Of a DNA stretch of 64,000 nucleotides, positions 7,368-15,309 are shown one piece after another. Position 1 is the first letter of the stretch. Each line of letters begins with the position of its first letter. The translations under genes were made by a program, and so were the position numbers. Source of the DNA: UBA9676 sp963741615 (GTDB lineage: Bacteria; Actinomycetota; Actinomycetes; Streptosporangiales; Streptosporangiaceae). The stretch is from the NCBI GenBank assembly GCA_963741615.1, contig CAVUIU010000024.1, forward strand, positions 1-64,000. The letters run 5' to 3'. The notes beneath the pieces were generated by a model. That model was not told the DNA's origin. It ran no database searches and worked only from the letters and a program-made list of their open reading frames with translations.

Positions 7368-8786
7368 TCACCAGCCGCGTTCCAGCAGCAGCTGGTGGAC
7401 GTCGAGGTAGCCGGCCCGGAAGCCCGCCTCGGAGTAGGCGAGGTAGAGGTTCCACATGCGCTGGAAAGTGGGGCCGAACCCGAGCTGCCCCAACGCGTCG
7501 GCGGCGCCGAGGAACCGCCCGCGCCACTGTGCCAGGGTGCGCGCATAGTGCTGGCCCATGGGGAAGTCCGCCGTCACGCCCAGCCTGGTGTGGGCCCGCA
7601 GGACGTCGGTGATCGCCTGCAGGGAGGGGATCTGCCCGCCCGGGAAGATGTACTTGTGGATCCAGGTGTGGCCGCCACGGGTGGCGAGCATGCGGTCATG
7701 CGGCATGGTGATCGCCTGCAGCCCCGCGCGGCCGCCGGGGGATAGCAGCCGGTCGATGGTGGCGAGGTAGGCGGGCCAGTACCGCTCGCCCACCGCCTCG
7801 ATCATCTCGACGGACAGGATCACGTCATAACACCCGCTGGCCTCGCGGTAGTCGCGCAGCTGGATGTCCACCCGGTCCGCGACGCCGGCGGTGGCGGCTC
7901 GCCGCCGGGCCGTGGCCCACTGGGAGGGTGAGATGGTGAGGGTGGTCACCCGGGCGCCACGGGCGGCGGCGCGGATCGCCAGCTCCCCCCACCCGGTGCC
8001 GATCTCAAGCACCGAAGTGCCCGGCCCGACGCCGGTGCGGTCCAGCAGCGTGTCTATCTTGCGGCGCTGTGCGCCGGCGAGGGTGTCGCCGGGGGCGAAC
8101 AGGCCGCTCGAGTAGGTCATGCTCGGGTCGAGGAAGAGGGCGAAGAGGTCATCGGACAGGTCGTAGTGCCGCTCGATGTTGCGCCGCGCGCCGTCGATGG
8201 TGGCGTCCTCCTCGGTCGGCCCGGCCGGGATGTACCAGTGGCGCAGCGCCTGCAACGGCCCCGGGACCAGGCCCGCCACGTTCCCGGCGAGCACCGTGAA
8301 AAGGCCGACCAGGTCGTCGCTGTCCCAGTCCCCGGCCATGTAGGCCTCCGCGAGCCCAGCCGCCGCCGAGCCCAGCCGCCGGTAGAAGGCATCCTCGTCG
8401 CTGATCACCAGGACCGGGGATCCCGGACCGCCGCCGCCGGACAGCCTGCCCGCGGCCGTTTCCACCCGGATCGGCAACCGGGCGGCGACCCGGCGCAGCA
8501 GCGCGCGGGCCACCATGGCCCGGGCCGGGCCGGCGGCTCCGCCCGGGACGGCCGGGATGGCAGGCCCGGCACCCGCGACGCCGGCAGCGGCGGCTGCGCC
8601 CGGGACGGCCGGTGCGGCCGGAGCCGGGGCGGCGGCGGCAGCAGCACCCGGAGCAGGTGCGCCCGGAGCCGGGGCGGCGGCTGCGCCCGGGGTGGCCGGA
8701 GCCGGAGCGGCGGCTGCGCCCGGGGCGTGCGAACCGGGCGGCCCGCCCGGCGATGGGCGTGGTGAGGAAACGCTCGCGGTCGTCAT
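7368..8786 (-). CDS. Cyclopropane-fatty-acyl-phospholipid synthase family methyltransferase
   Basis: A 472-residue SAM-dependent enzyme acting on unsaturated acyl chains of membrane phospholipids. Motifs: ERHYDLSDDLFALFLD and MTYSSGLF (lipid-side region), VLEIGTGWGELA (SAM loop, with Thr where Cys is common), ILSVEMIEAVGERYW (family EMxExVG motif) and IFPGGQIPS. Residues 1 to about 90 are an unusual Ala/Pro/Gly-rich low-complexity tail. ATG at 8786 overlaps the stop of the DUF1365 gene (ATGA). It is third in a FAD oxidoreductase / DUF1365 / CFA operon, a conserved trio linked elsewhere to modified membrane fatty acids and photo-oxidative stress. Confidence 0.9.
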   Translation of the reverse strand: MTTASVSSPRPSPGGPPGSHAPGAAAAPAPATPGAAAAPAPGAPAPGAAAAAAPAPAAPAVPGAAAAAGVAGAGPAIPAVPGGAAGPARAMVARALLRRVAARLPIRVETAAGRLSGGGGPGSPVLVISDEDAFYRRLGSAAAGLAEAYMAGDWDSDDLVGLFTVLAGNVAGLVPGPLQALRHWYIPAGPTEEDATIDGARRNIERHYDLSDDLFALFLDPSMTYSSGLFAPGDTLAGAQRRKIDTLLDRTGVGPGTSVLEIGTGWGELAIRAAARGARVTTLTISPSQWATARRRAATAGVADRVDIQLRDYREASGCYDVILSVEMIEAVGERYWPAYLATIDRLLSPGGRAGLQAITMPHDRMLATRGGHTWIHKYIFPGGQIPSLQAITDVLRAHTRLGVTADFPMGQHYARTLAQWRGRFLGAADALGQLGFGPTFQRMWNLYLAYSEAGFRAGYLDVHQLLLERGW

Positions 8787-9532
8787 GGGATGCCTTCCTT
8801 CCGGCGATGGGCGGGCCGGGGGTACATCGGCAGGCGGCGGGCCGCGAGCCTGATCCCCTGCCAGTGGATGAGCGCCGTCACCTGGCCGGTGACGAAGGGA
8901 TAGCGGAGGGCGCAGCCGAGCAGGCGCCACGGGGTGTACGCGCGGTGCTTCCCGGTCACGCCGGCGGCGAGCACGGGCCGGCCCTCAATGTGCAGGGTGA
9001 CGCCCAGCCGCAGGGTGCCGCCCGGCTCCGGCAGCCGCAGCCGGTAGCGCCCGGCGACCGGCAGGAACGGTGAGACGTAGAAGTCCTTGTCCGCCTCCGC
9101 CCGCCCGCGGCCGTCCGGGTGCAGCAGGTACGCGTGCCGCCCGCCATAGGTGTTGTGCACCTCGGCGATGACCGCCGCCAGGCTGCCGTCGGCGCCGTGG
9201 CACCAGAACACGGTGAGCGGGTTGAAGACGTGGCCGAGGGTCCGGGCGTGACCGAGCATGAGCACCCGCCCGCCGGCGAGGCCGATGCCATGGCGGCCCA
9301 GATAGGCGTCCACGCTGGAACGCAGCGAGCGGGCCGGGCCGGGCAGGTGATCGCCGGCCGGGCCGCCGAGGTGATCGCCGGCCGGGAATCTGGCGAGCGG
9401 GCGCAGCGGCAGCGGCACCCGCGGCAGGTCATCGAGGTCCACCAGCCACAGGTAGCTGTGGTAGCGGAAGGTGCGCCGGACCGGGCGCGTGCGGACGTGG
9501 GTGATCTCGCAGGGGTAGAGCGCCGCGGTCAC
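8783..9532 (-). CDS. DUF1365 domain-containing protein
   Basis: A 249-residue protein with the family's typical opening (LYPCEITHVRTRPVRRTFRYHSYLW split over the first 30 residues), GHARTLGHVFNPLTVFWCH in the middle and FYVSPFLPVAGRY later. DUF1365 proteins nearly always sit beside a FAD-dependent oxidoreductase and a CFA-like methyltransferase, as here. In Rhodobacter-type systems such genes belong to a singlet-oxygen response and to formation of unusual (furan or methylated) fatty acids. It starts at GTG, overlapping the upstream stop by four bases (GTGA), and overlaps the next gene by ATGA, so all three are translationally coupled. Confidence 0.9.
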   Translation of the reverse strand: MTAALYPCEITHVRTRPVRRTFRYHSYLWLVDLDDLPRVPLPLRPLARFPAGDHLGGPAGDHLPGPARSLRSSVDAYLGRHGIGLAGGRVLMLGHARTLGHVFNPLTVFWCHGADGSLAAVIAEVHNTYGGRHAYLLHPDGRGRAEADKDFYVSPFLPVAGRYRLRLPEPGGTLRLGVTLHIEGRPVLAAGVTGKHRAYTPWRLLGCALRYPFVTGQVTALIHWQGIRLAARRLPMYPRPAHRRKEGIP

Positions 9533-10884
9533 CAGTCCACCCCGAGCGCGCGGGCCGCCTCGATGCCGGACCGGCAGCCGTCCTCGTGGAATCCCCAGCC
9601 GTGGTAGGCGCCGGCGTAGGCGATGACCGGAGTGTTCAGGCCGGGCAGGCGCCGCTGGGCCGCGACGGATCGCTCGTCGTAGAGCGGGTGGCGGTAGGTC
9701 ATGCGCCGGAGCACGCGGTCCGGCCGCACCTGGTCGAGCGCGTTCAGCGTGACCAGATAGCGGGTCTGCTCATCGAGCCCCTGCAGCCGGTTCAGGTCGT
9801 AGCTGACCGCCACGTTCCCGGCGGCGCCGGAGCAGCCGCGCAGCAGGTAGTTCCAGGACGCACGGGCCGCCGGGGCCCGGGGCAGGAGAGCGGTGTCGGT
9901 GTGCAGGACGACCTGGCTTGAGGTGTACCGGAAGGTCCCGAGGATGTCGGTTTCGGCGGCGGTGGGCGCGTCCAGCAGGCGCAGTGCCTCATCCGGATGG
10001 GTGGCGACCACGGCCCGGGCGAAGTGGCGGGTGCCCCCGTACTCGTCGTGGATGTCCACCCCGCCGGCCGCGCGCCGGATGGCCCGCACCGGCACGCCGG
10101 CCGCGATGCGGGTGAGTTGCTTGGCGATGCTGTCGACGTAGGTACGCGAGCCCCCGGTGACGGTGCGCCACGCGGAGGTGCGGGCGACCCGCAGCATCCC
10201 GTGGTGATCGAGGAACTCGAACAGGTAGCGGGCCGGGTACTCCAGCGCGTCCGCGGGCGGGCACGACCAGACGGCCGACACGAGCGGGACGGCGAAGTGG
10301 GCGACGAAGTAGCGCCGGTATCCGCCCCGCCGCAGGAACTCCCCGAACGGGAGCGGCGCCCCGCCGGGCGAGGCGAGCAGCCGCCGCGCGTCGCGGTAGA
10401 AGCCCGGGATGGCGGCCAGCATCGCCAGGTACTCCGGCCGGGCCAGGGAACCGGCCGCCGGGAACAGCCCCAGCGGGCCGCGGGAGCCCGCGTACTCGAG
10501 GCCGCAGCCCTCGCAGCGCACGGACAGGCTCATCTCGGTGTCCCTGGTGGTGACCCCGAGCTCGCCGAACAGCCGGATGAGGCTCGGGTAGGTGCGCGCG
10601 TTGTGCACGATGAACCCGGTGTCCAGGGGCAGCAGGCGGCCGTCCGCGGTGGCGATGTCGTGGGTGTGCGCGTGCCCGCCGAGGCGGTCCTCGGCCTCGT
10701 AGAGGGTGATGTCATAGGCCTGCTGGAGCAGGTAGGCGGCGGTCAGGCCGGCGACGCCGGCGCCGACCACGGCCACCTGTGGCCGGCCGTCTCGCCCGGC
10801 CCGGCTGGCCCACCCGGCCCTGCCTGCCCTCTGCTCCCCGATCGTGATCACGTCCGTGCCCCCGTCTGCACTGGTCAGCCGCAT
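9529..10884 (-). CDS. FAD-dependent oxidoreductase (amine-oxidase / desaturase-like)
   Basis: About 451 residues. Near residue 38 lies the Rossmann dinucleotide-binding motif VAVVGAGVAGLTAAYLL, followed by YEAEDRLGGHAHT, which is typical of flavin amine-oxidase/phytoene-desaturase-like enzymes. The C-terminal YAGAYHGWGFHEDGCRSG is the usual FAD-binding end of this family next to DUF1365. First gene of the fatty-acid modification operon, transcribed away from the B12-type regulator. ATG at 10884 is chosen, though a start closer to the Rossmann motif is possible. The likely role is oxidation or desaturation of an acyl chain before or after methylation (inference). Confidence 0.88.
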   Translation of the reverse strand: MRLTSADGGTDVITIGEQRAGRAGWASRAGRDGRPQVAVVGAGVAGLTAAYLLQQAYDITLYEAEDRLGGHAHTHDIATADGRLLPLDTGFIVHNARTYPSLIRLFGELGVTTRDTEMSLSVRCEGCGLEYAGSRGPLGLFPAAGSLARPEYLAMLAAIPGFYRDARRLLASPGGAPLPFGEFLRRGGYRRYFVAHFAVPLVSAVWSCPPADALEYPARYLFEFLDHHGMLRVARTSAWRTVTGGSRTYVDSIAKQLTRIAAGVPVRAIRRAAGGVDIHDEYGGTRHFARAVVATHPDEALRLLDAPTAAETDILGTFRYTSSQVVLHTDTALLPRAPAARASWNYLLRGCSGAAGNVAVSYDLNRLQGLDEQTRYLVTLNALDQVRPDRVLRRMTYRHPLYDERSVAAQRRLPGLNTPVIAYAGAYHGWGFHEDGCRSGIEAARALGVDW

Positions 10885-10906
10885 GCCCGCCCGGTACTGG
10901 TTTGTT

Positions 10907-10942
10907 GGGCACCCGGGCAGGCCCCCACCTGCCCGGGTGCCC
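10907..10942. promoter_or_regulatory. Perfect 15-bp inverted repeat in the divergent intergenic region
   Basis: Arms GGGCACCCGGGCAGG (10907-10921) and CCTGCCCGGGTGCCC (10928-10942) are separated by six bases. It lies 23 bases upstream of the FAD oxidoreductase start, in its probable 5' untranslated region. It could be an operator, or an RNA hairpin affecting translation or attenuation. Confidence 0.55.
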
Positions 10943-11007
10943 TCCCACGACGTCCGCCGGCTGGGCCACCGCGACGCCGCGGGCGCTTGTGTGCCCGGAA
11001 CGCGAGC

Positions 11008-11045
11008 TCTAGAAATCAAGACTAAAGTATACTAAAATTCTGGCA
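11008..11045. promoter_or_regulatory. AT-rich divergent promoter with ACTAAA direct repeats
   Basis: An AT-rich island between the regulator gene and the FAD oxidoreductase operon. It contains ACTAAAGTAT (11021-11030) followed at a 10-base step by ACTAAAATTC (11031-11040), and a palindromic AGTATACT within it. TATACT could be a -10 element for the plus-strand regulator. Helical-repeat spacing of direct repeats fits binding by an oligomeric CarH/LitR-like protein (inference). Confidence 0.45.
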
Positions 11046-11066
11046 GGCGACAAACCTGGGAGCTCG

Positions 11067-11861
11067 ATGGACCTGCGCGAGGCGGCGGACACCCTCGGTG
11101 TCCACTACCAGACCGCCTACGCCTGGGTTCGCCAGGGCGTGCTGCCAGCCCGGAAGGTGGGCCGCGGCTATGAGGTCACCGACGGCGACGCCGCGGCGCT
11201 CGCGGCCCGGCGGCGGCTCGGCCGGGAGCCCTCCCGGCCCATCCACGTCCGCGACTGGGCGGCCCAGGCGGACGGGCTGTACCAGGCGATCGCCGGGGGC
11301 GAGGAGACCCAGGCCCGCCACCGGCTGGAGCGGCTGGCGGCCGGTGTGCCGCTCATCGACCTGTGCGAGCACGTCATCGCGCCGGCGCTGCACAGGATCG
11401 GCGACGACTGGGAAGCCGGCCGGGTCTCCATCGCGCAGGAGCACCGGGCGAGCGCCATCTGCGAGCGGCTGATCGCCTCCCATGCCCGGCAGCCCGCGGG
11501 GCGCCCCCGGGGCACGGCGGTCGTCACCACCCCGCCGGGGGAGCGGCACGGCCTGCCCGCGCTCATGGCCGCGGCCTGCCTTCGCGAGGACCGCTGGCTC
11601 GTGCATCACCTGGCCACCGACCTGCCGGTCGAGGAGGTCGCGGGGCTGGCCGACCAGGTCGGGGCCGGCCTCGTCGTGTTCTCGGCCACCACCGCGCAGG
11701 CCGCCGGGCTGGCGCGGGACGCGGCACGCTCCGTCGCCGCCGGGCGGCCGGGCCTGGACGTGCTCGCGGGGCGCCCCGGCGACAGCCTGCATGACCTGCT
11801 GGCGCGGGCGGGGAGCACGCGGGTGGCGGCGGGGGACGGCACGCGTGACGGGGGGCAGTGA
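11067..11861 (+). CDS. B12-binding MerR-like transcriptional regulator (CarH/LitR type)
   Basis: A 264-residue protein. Residues 1-50 form a MerR/excisionase-like HTH (DLREAADTLGVHYQTAYAWVRQG). Residues about 75-160 form the helical B12-cap domain, and the rest is a cobalamin-binding Rossmann domain. DDWEAGRVSIAQEHRAS contains the W-x9-EH motif diagnostic of CarH/LitR light sensors, and GERHGL supplies the lower-ligand-type histidine, although the Gly of GExHxxG is replaced by Pro. Known relatives use adenosylcobalamin to repress photoprotective genes in the dark and release DNA in light. It is divergent from the fatty-acid operon and heads its own three-gene operon. The ribosome site GGGAG precedes the ATG. 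Confidence 0.85.
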   Translation: MDLREAADTLGVHYQTAYAWVRQGVLPARKVGRGYEVTDGDAAALAARRRLGREPSRPIHVRDWAAQADGLYQAIAGGEETQARHRLERLAAGVPLIDLCEHVIAPALHRIGDDWEAGRVSIAQEHRASAICERLIASHARQPAGRPRGTAVVTTPPGERHGLPALMAAACLREDRWLVHHLATDLPVEEVAGLADQVGAGLVVFSATTAQAAGLARDAARSVAAGRPGLDVLAGRPGDSLHDLLARAGSTRVAAGDGTRDGGQ

Positions 11862-12301
11862 TGGCCAGTTACCAGGCGACCGTTAAGTCGGCGCACCCAG
11901 CGGGGGAGACGTTCGGCTACCTGGCGACCTTCAGCAACGCGGTGTCCTGGGATCCCGGTGTGCTCGCGGGGGAGCAGCTGGATCCCGGCCCGGTCGGGGC
12001 TGGTACCCGCTTCCGGCTCGTGGTGCCGTTCCTGGGAGTGCGCATGGCCCTGACATATGAGGTCGTCAGGCATGTGCCGGACCGTGAGGTGGTGCTGGCC
12101 GCCGCCAGCGGCCTGCTGCGATCCACGGACCGGATCGTGGTGACGGACGGCACGGACGGCTCGACCGTGAGCTATGAGGCGCAGGTGCGGCTGCGGGGAC
12201 CGCTGCGGGTGCTCGACCCCGTCCTGCGGCCGGGCTTTCGCGCCGTGGCGGAGCGGGCGGCCGCCGGGCTGGCGCGTGCCCTGTCCGGGGACCCGCTATG
12301 A
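11858..12301 (+). CDS. SRPBCC (polyketide cyclase/START-like) family protein
   Basis: A 147-residue single-domain protein with the helix-grip signature: an opening helix after the first strand (PAGETFGYLATFSNAVSWDPGV), then antiparallel strands (GTRFRLVVPFLG, LTYEVVRHVPDREVVLAAAS) and a long C-terminal helix (FRAVAERAAAGLARAL). Such folds bind hydrophobic ligands. It overlaps the regulator stop (GTGATG; GTG at 11858 or ATG at 11861) and the next SDR gene by ATGA. It probably binds a lipid or isoprenoid within the regulator's operon. Confidence 0.85.
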   Translation: MMASYQATVKSAHPAGETFGYLATFSNAVSWDPGVLAGEQLDPGPVGAGTRFRLVVPFLGVRMALTYEVVRHVPDREVVLAAASGLLRSTDRIVVTDGTDGSTVSYEAQVRLRGPLRVLDPVLRPGFRAVAERAAAGLARALSGDPL

Positions 12302-13278
12302 CCCGCCTCGGGGCGGCCGGGCCGGTGGTGGACGCCGCCCTGGAGGCCTGCGTCGTCCCGGGCTTCTCCCGGATCGGCCTGGCCGTCCGGTCCGCCCTGC
12401 TGCCCGAGTTCGCCGACGGCTATCCCGCCGCCGGGCGGACCATCGTCATCACCGGCGCGACCTCCGGGATCGGGTACGCGGCAGCCGTTGCGCTGGCGCG
12501 GCGGGGCGCGGCGGTCCATCTGCTGGCCCGGGATCCCCGCCGGGCGGAGCGGGCGCGGCGCGGCATCGCCGCGGCGTCCGGCAGCACGAGCGTCAGCTAC
12601 GGCCTGGCCGACCTGGAGGACCTCGACGCCGTCCACGCCTTCGCCGGCGAGTTCCGCGCCTCCCACGACCGGCTCGACGTGCTCATTCATAACGCCGGTG
12701 TCATCCATCCCGAGTTCGCCACGGACGGGGCCGGGACCGAGCTGACCGTCCTGGGCCAGGTGGTCGCGCCGTTCCTGCTGACCCGCTTGCTGATGCCCGC
12801 GCTGCTCGCCGCCGCCCCCTCCAGGGTGATCACCGTCTCCTCGGGCGGGATGTACACCCAGCGCCTGGATCTCGCCACGCTGCAGCTGCCCGCGTCGCGT
12901 TACCACGGTGTCACCGCGTACGCGCGGGCCAAGAGGGCCCAGGTGGCGCTGAGCCGGGAGTGGGCATGGCGGCTCGCGGGGACGGGCGTCGCCTTCCACG
13001 CCATGCATCCCGGCTGGGTGGACACCCCGGGCGTGGCCGCCGCGCTCCCCCGGTTCCGGCGGGTCACCCGGCCGATCCTGCTCTCACCCGAGCAGGGCGC
13101 CGACACGATTGTCTGGCTGGCCACCGCGCCGCACGCACGCCTGAGCAGCGGCCGGTTCTGGCACGACCGGCGCGCCCGGCCCGAATACCCGCTGCCGTGG
13201 ACGCGCGGGAAAGACCCCGCTGCCGCGCAGAAGCTCTGGGACCGCATGGCAGTCTTGACGGATGCGGTTCAGCGCTGA
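12298..13278 (+). CDS. Short-chain dehydrogenase/reductase
   Basis: A 326-residue NAD(P)-dependent oxidoreductase, longer than a minimal SDR because of about 40 extra N-terminal residues. It has TGATSGIGYAAAVAL (cofactor loop), NAGV, catalytic ITVSSGG serine, and YARAK giving YxxxK. HPGWVDTPGV follows, as in retinol/protochlorophyllide reductase-like SDRs that handle hydrophobic substrates. It is translationally coupled to the SRPBCC gene (ATGA). It probably acts with the locus on a lipid-soluble substrate. Confidence 0.88.
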   Translation: MTRLGAAGPVVDAALEACVVPGFSRIGLAVRSALLPEFADGYPAAGRTIVITGATSGIGYAAAVALARRGAAVHLLARDPRRAERARRGIAAASGSTSVSYGLADLEDLDAVHAFAGEFRASHDRLDVLIHNAGVIHPEFATDGAGTELTVLGQVVAPFLLTRLLMPALLAAAPSRVITVSSGGMYTQRLDLATLQLPASRYHGVTAYARAKRAQVALSREWAWRLAGTGVAFHAMHPGWVDTPGVAAALPRFRRVTRPILLSPEQGADTIVWLATAPHARLSSGRFWHDRRARPEYPLPWTRGKDPAAAQKLWDRMAVLTDAVQR

Positions 13279-14233
13279 CGAGCTTGCGTGGGCGGCTGGC
13301 GTGGTCGGGCGGTGGGTCCCGCCGACGCCCCAGTATGTGTGGCCGCTGCTCGCGGACCACGTGGGCACCGAGGTCTGGGTGAAGCACGAGAATCACACAC
13401 CCACCGGGGCTTTCAAGGTCCGGGGCGGCCTGGTGTACGCCGAACGGCTGCGCACCGGGCGGCCTGGGGTCAAGGGCATCGTGTCCGCCACCCGCGGGAA
13501 CCACGGCCAGAGCCTGGCCTTCGCCGGGCGGGCAACAGGGATGGGCGTCACGATCGTCGTCCCCCATGGCAACAGCCCGGACAAGAACGCGGCCATGCGC
13601 GGTTTCGGCGCCGAGCTGATCGTGCACGGCCACGACTTCCAGGCCGCGCGGGAGCACGCCAGCGCGCTCGGCGCCGAGCGTGGGCTGGAGACCGTCCCCG
13701 CCTACCACCCGGATCTGGTGCTGGGGGTGGCCAGCTACGCCCGGGAGCTGTTCGCCGCCGCCGGGGAGCTCGATGCCGTCTACGTGCCGGTGGGAATGGG
13801 TTCCGGGATCAGCGCCATCATCGGCGTGCGAGATCTTCTGGGCCTGCGCACCGAGGTGGTGGGGGTGGTGGCGGAACAGGCTCCCGCGACGGCGCTTTCG
13901 GTGAAGGCCGGGCGGGTTGTCACCACCGACACGGCGGACACCTTCATCGACGGGGTCGCATGCCGGGTCCCGGACCCGGACGCCATCTCGGTCATCTGCG
14001 CCGGCGCTGCCCGCGTGCTGACCATCAGCGAAGACGACGCGGCCGAAGCGATGCGGGTCCTGTTCGCGGCCACCCACAATGTCGCCGAACCCGCGGGCGC
14101 GCTCGCGCTGGCGGGGCTGCTCGCTGAGCGCTCACGGGCGGCCGGCAAGCGCGTCGCCGTGATCCAGACCGGCGGGAACGCGGACGCCGCCCTCCTGACC
14201 GAGGTCCTCGCGGGACGCACCCCGGGGATGTGA
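13262..14233 (+). CDS. Threonine/serine dehydratase (PLP, fold type II)
   Basis: A 323-residue PLP enzyme deaminating hydroxy-amino acids to 2-oxo acids. It has KHENHTPTGAFKVRGG with the PLP lysine near residue 46, TRGNHGQSLAFAG (phosphate-side Asn), GMGSGISAI (Gly-rich phosphate loop) and the C-terminal QTGGNAD. There is no ACT regulatory domain, so it resembles catabolic dehydratases or serine racemases rather than biosynthetic IlvA. Its ATG lies inside the last 17 bases of the SDR gene, which suggests co-transcription, although a functional link to the SDR is not obvious. Confidence 0.88.
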   Translation: MRFSADELAWAAGVVGRWVPPTPQYVWPLLADHVGTEVWVKHENHTPTGAFKVRGGLVYAERLRTGRPGVKGIVSATRGNHGQSLAFAGRATGMGVTIVVPHGNSPDKNAAMRGFGAELIVHGHDFQAAREHASALGAERGLETVPAYHPDLVLGVASYARELFAAAGELDAVYVPVGMGSGISAIIGVRDLLGLRTEVVGVVAEQAPATALSVKAGRVVTTDTADTFIDGVACRVPDPDAISVICAGAARVLTISEDDAAEAMRVLFAATHNVAEPAGALALAGLLAERSRAAGKRVAVIQTGGNADAALLTEVLAGRTPGM

Positions 14234-14258
14234 ACGCCGGCCTCTGAGCAGGGCGGTT

Positions 14259-15290
14259 TCAGGGCACCGCCTTGCCGATCGGCATCTGCTGGGTGATGCA
14301 GTGCGGCCCGCCACCGCCGTATGACAGCGTGGCACCCGGCACCGCTACGACCGTGCGGTCACTGAACGCGGCGGTCAGCTGCGCAAGCGCGGGCTCGTCC
14401 GCCGGCGTGCCCGATACCGGGACGATGACGGCGCCGTTGGCGAGGTAGCAGTTGAGATACGGCACGTCAACCTGGTTCGGGCCGGCCATCGCCGAGCCGG
14501 TGACATCGAAGCGGATCACGTCCAGCCGGCGTCCCGCGGCGTCCCTGGCCTCGGCGAGACGGGCGAGGTTCTCCGGCGCGAAGCCGAAGTTGTCATCGCC
14601 GGGATCAGCGGGGACCAGCAGCAGGAGCCGTCCGGGCCGGACATAGGCCGCTATGCCGTCGATGTGGCCGTCCGTATCCCGGTCCGGGGCCGCCACCAGC
14701 CACAGCACCCGGTCGGCAGCCAGATAGTCGTGGGTGGCTTCCTCGAAGCGTTCCTTCGTCATGCCCGGATTCCGGCGCGGGTCGAGGGCCGGCCCCTCGG
14801 TCGTGATGAGCGTCCCCTCGCCGTCGACGAAGAAGGCCCCTCCCTCGAGCACCAGCGGAGCCTGGTACCGCCTGGCCCCGAGCAGGTCAGCCAGTGCCCT
14901 GCCCAGGGCGGCATCGTGGTCGTAGGGGAGGTACTTGCCTCCCCAGGCGTCGAAGCCGAAGTCCACGACCGCGACCTCGGCCCGGTCGTTCACCACGAAG
15001 ACGGGGCCGTTGTCCCGTGCCCACGAGTCGTCGATCTCGATCTCGGCCACCTCAACCGCGGCGCCGCAATGGCGGCGCACCTCGCCCGCGTCACCGGGCC
15101 GGCAGATCATGACCACCGGCTCGAATCCCGCGATCGTCCGGGCTATCTGCGCGTAGTCCCGTTTCGCCTGACCGAACTGCCCGCCCCACAGGCTCCGGCG
15201 GGTCGGCCAGGCCATGAAGCAGCATTGGTGCGGCGCCCATTCGGCTGGCATGCGGAAGCCGTCCGCTCGCGGCGTGCTGGTATCGGTCAC
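14259..15290 (-). CDS. aguA: Agmatine deiminase
   Basis: A 343-residue guanidino-group hydrolase converting agmatine to N-carbamoylputrescine and ammonia. Motifs: MPAEWAPHQCCFMAWP at the start, DDSWARDNGP (substrate-binding Asp/Arg), LEGGAFFVDGEGT, DTDGHIDGIA (catalytic His) and the catalytic Cys in GGGGPHCITQQMP near the end. GTG at 15290 is chosen because the sequence upstream is not protein-like and GGAAGGAGC precedes it. It starts 19 bases after the urease-like alpha subunit gene, so it is probably the last gene of that operon. No N-carbamoylputrescine amidohydrolase (AguB) gene is in the window. Confidence 0.92.
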   Translation of the reverse strand: MTDTSTPRADGFRMPAEWAPHQCCFMAWPTRRSLWGGQFGQAKRDYAQIARTIAGFEPVVMICRPGDAGEVRRHCGAAVEVAEIEIDDSWARDNGPVFVVNDRAEVAVVDFGFDAWGGKYLPYDHDAALGRALADLLGARRYQAPLVLEGGAFFVDGEGTLITTEGPALDPRRNPGMTKERFEEATHDYLAADRVLWLVAAPDRDTDGHIDGIAAYVRPGRLLLLVPADPGDDNFGFAPENLARLAEARDAAGRRLDVIRFDVTGSAMAGPNQVDVPYLNCYLANGAVIVPVSGTPADEPALAQLTAAFSDRTVVAVPGATLSYGGGGPHCITQQMPIGKAVP

Positions 15291-15309
15291 CGTGGCGCTC
15301 CTTCCGTGT

